Notes under the pieces: model-generated | Database searches by the model: none | Seen by the model: only the letters and a program-made list of their open reading frames with translations | Told to the model about the DNA's origin: nothing | Origin: Phycisphaerales bacterium | GTDB taxonomy: Bacteria > Planctomycetota > Phycisphaerae > Sedimentisphaerales > Anaerobacaceae | Direction: 5' to 3' | NCBI GenBank assembly: GCA_003170415.1 | Contig: PMZJ01000038.1 | Span: 59,346 to 92,034, forward strand | DNA length: 32,689 nt | Translations under genes and position numbers: made by a program | In this document: positions 31,883 to 32,689 of the stretch, in pieces | How positions within the stretch are numbered: the first letter of the stretch is position 1 | Layout: each line of letters opens with the position of its first letter

Positions 31883-31921
31883 CAACTGTTTCATACAACT
31901 GTTTTATACAACCGTTTGTGT
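31883..31921. repeat. 13-nt tandem repeat, three units
   Basis: CAACTGTTTCATA, CAACTGTTTTATA, CAACCGTTTGTGT in direct succession, immediately after the second 19-nt direct repeat. Confidence 0.7.
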
Positions 31922-32192
31922 CCAGAATTTAAGCCATTGCGAGGAAAGAGGTTACGGCAAAAAGACGTGTTGAAAAGATGGTGTTTTTAGGGCTAAAAAA
32001 CGAACAAAAAACGAGCATAAAATGTCACCGTGTTATTCATAAGCGTTGATGGGCACATGATTTACACTGCATTTTTACCACGGAGATCACGAAGAATTTT
32101 GACGCTGATCCGCCTACGGCGGACAAGTTCCGCTAATTGACGCTGTTTTTTTCAATGTCAGAATAAGTCCTAACTATTGCAGCTGATTCTAT

Positions 32193-32624
32193 TCATTTCT
32201 GAAAAAGCCGCACAATCTTTGTAATCAGTTCCCAAAATTGATTTAATGCGGGGATAAGAAACGCAAGTGCCAAAATTATAATAATCGGCCACGCCGTCAG
32301 AGGATTCTGTCGAATTCGGTTTTTCAATTGCTCGACAATATCCACAGGAGTTTGCATTAATTTTTTTTGAGCCTCAATTTCTCGTGCAACTTCAATAACG
32401 TATGGCGACGGCCGAAACGCAATGGCATATCCACCTTGACCAAGCACGCTATTAGGTTTTTCAATAACACCTATGTGTTCCATTCTTCTTATAAGAACCT
32501 CATAAGTATCATCATCAACACCCAATTCTTTCATTGCTTCCGGCCGGTTAATCAGACGTTTGTTTTCGCCAAACCATTTGGCAATTAGCTCAACACATTT
32601 TATTTCTTGTTCATTTAATCTCAT
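32193..32624 (-). CDS. Winged-helix-like protein with C-terminal TM helix
   Basis: 143 aa. The N-terminal ~70 residues look like a small winged-helix domain (R-P-E-A-M-K-E-L-G-V-D-D-D-T-Y-E-V-L-I-R-R-M-E). A helical linker and one transmembrane helix (about 111-130, A-W-P-I-I-I-I-L-A-L) follow, then a short amphipathic tail. I do not recognise the family. Its ATG overlaps the stop codon of an upstream gene that enters from the right edge and looks like a DNA methylase/restriction protein, so it is probably an accessory of that system (inference). Confidence 0.6.
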   Translation of the reverse strand: MRLNEQEIKCVELIAKWFGENKRLINRPEAMKELGVDDDTYEVLIRRMEHIGVIEKPNSVLGQGGYAIAFRPSPYVIEVAREIEAQKKLMQTPVDIVEQLKNRIRQNPLTAWPIIIILALAFLIPALNQFWELITKIVRLFQK

Positions 32625-32689
32625 TGCTGTTTATTTTTTTCCTCAACAATCCGTATCTCTTCTTGAGTCAGGCCGTAAAGCTCATAAAC
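32621..32689 (-). CDS. C-terminal end of a putative DNA methylase/restriction enzyme (partial)
   Basis: The last 22 codons of a gene running in from beyond the right edge: V-Y-E-L-Y-G-L-T-Q-E-E-I-R-I-V-E, ending Q-Q-stop. The Y-E-L-Y-G-L-T-x-E-E-I-x-I-V-E ending is one I associate with Type II/IIG N6-adenine methylase-specificity proteins. The stop overlaps the ATG of the winged-helix/TM gene (ATGA). Identification rests on a short tail only. Confidence 0.55.
   Translation of the reverse strand, partial: VYELYGLTQEEIRIVEEKNKQQ

Larger units (their letters stand above)
31635..32192. other. Repeat-rich, gene-poor region
   Basis: No supportable gene. Contents: the GATACT heptad array (31645-31707); a 19-nt near-identical direct repeat CTTGCGCGCTTTTGrCGAA at 31750-31768 and 31864-31882; a 13-nt tandem array (31883-31921); a 9-nt period repeat ACCACGGAG/ATCACGAAG (32077-32094); and a TCCGCC-TAC-GGCGGA hairpin (32109-32123). 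Composition is AT-rich compared with the central genes. Confidence 0.65.

Noticed and set aside
31645-31921. CRISPR array
   Set aside because: Units are 7, 13 or 21 nt in direct tandem without unique spacers of 25-40 nt, and no cas genes are present.

Overview
The window looks like a chromosomal segment of a Gram-negative bacterium, most likely a planctomycete of the Phycisphaerae/Sedimentisphaerales type. This is inferred from the gene content: LL-diaminopimelate aminotransferase (DapL) instead of the DapC/D/E route, a FolK-deoxynucleoside kinase fusion, Kdo-kinase and heptosyltransferase-like LPS genes, many GT-C membrane glycosyltransferases, and intergenic regions full of short periodic repeats. 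No rRNA, tRNA, CRISPR array or insertion sequence was recognised.

Layout. 1-3010 (minus) holds a 40-residue basic protein and a complete MmeI-like Type IIL restriction-modification enzyme in AT-richer DNA. 3313-7416 (plus) has a 999-residue GT-C-like membrane protein and a GT2 glycosyltransferase, separated by about 390 bases of repeats. 7513-9435 is a gamma-glutamylcyclotransferase domain fused to a large, possibly amidoligase-like domain. It is bracketed by two copies of a heptad repeat, and converges with a Nudix hydrolase. 9972-11928 is a Kdo-kinase-like/heptosyltransferase pair. 11940-15141 (minus) is ileS with a long leader region. 15214-19191 (plus) carries two GT-C enzymes and a GT2 enzyme. 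19291-22706 is polA plus a methyltransferase. 22803-28353 is a biosynthetic run: dapL, folK-dNK, panC, panD, lgt and a rhomboid protease, closed by a strong terminator. 28479-30456 (minus) is an ECF sigma / anti-sigma-like / periplasmic protein operon. 30543 onward holds a YkgJ-type Cys-cluster protein, an HTH protein, a winged-helix/TM protein, and at the right edge the C-terminus of what looks like a second DNA methylase.

The most striking observation lies upstream of ileS. A complete minus-strand leader unit is readable there: an extended -10 promoter, a good ribosome binding site, and a 35-codon ORF with an Ile run (I-A-I-I-I-I-G-D-I). A 14-bp rho-independent terminator follows. A 12-bp antiterminator helix is possible between the last leader codons and the 5' arm of that terminator. 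This is the architecture of ribosome-mediated transcription attenuation, here with isoleucine codons in front of isoleucyl-tRNA synthetase.

Two genome-style features recur. First, several plus-strand genes have a -10 box ending exactly 6 nt before the ATG (9972, 15214, 18436, 30543; 8 nt at 19291), suggesting leaderless transcription. Second, at least four sequence-unrelated intergenic repeats share a 7-nt period. Some of these repeats have supplied stop codons and C-terminal tails to neighbouring genes.
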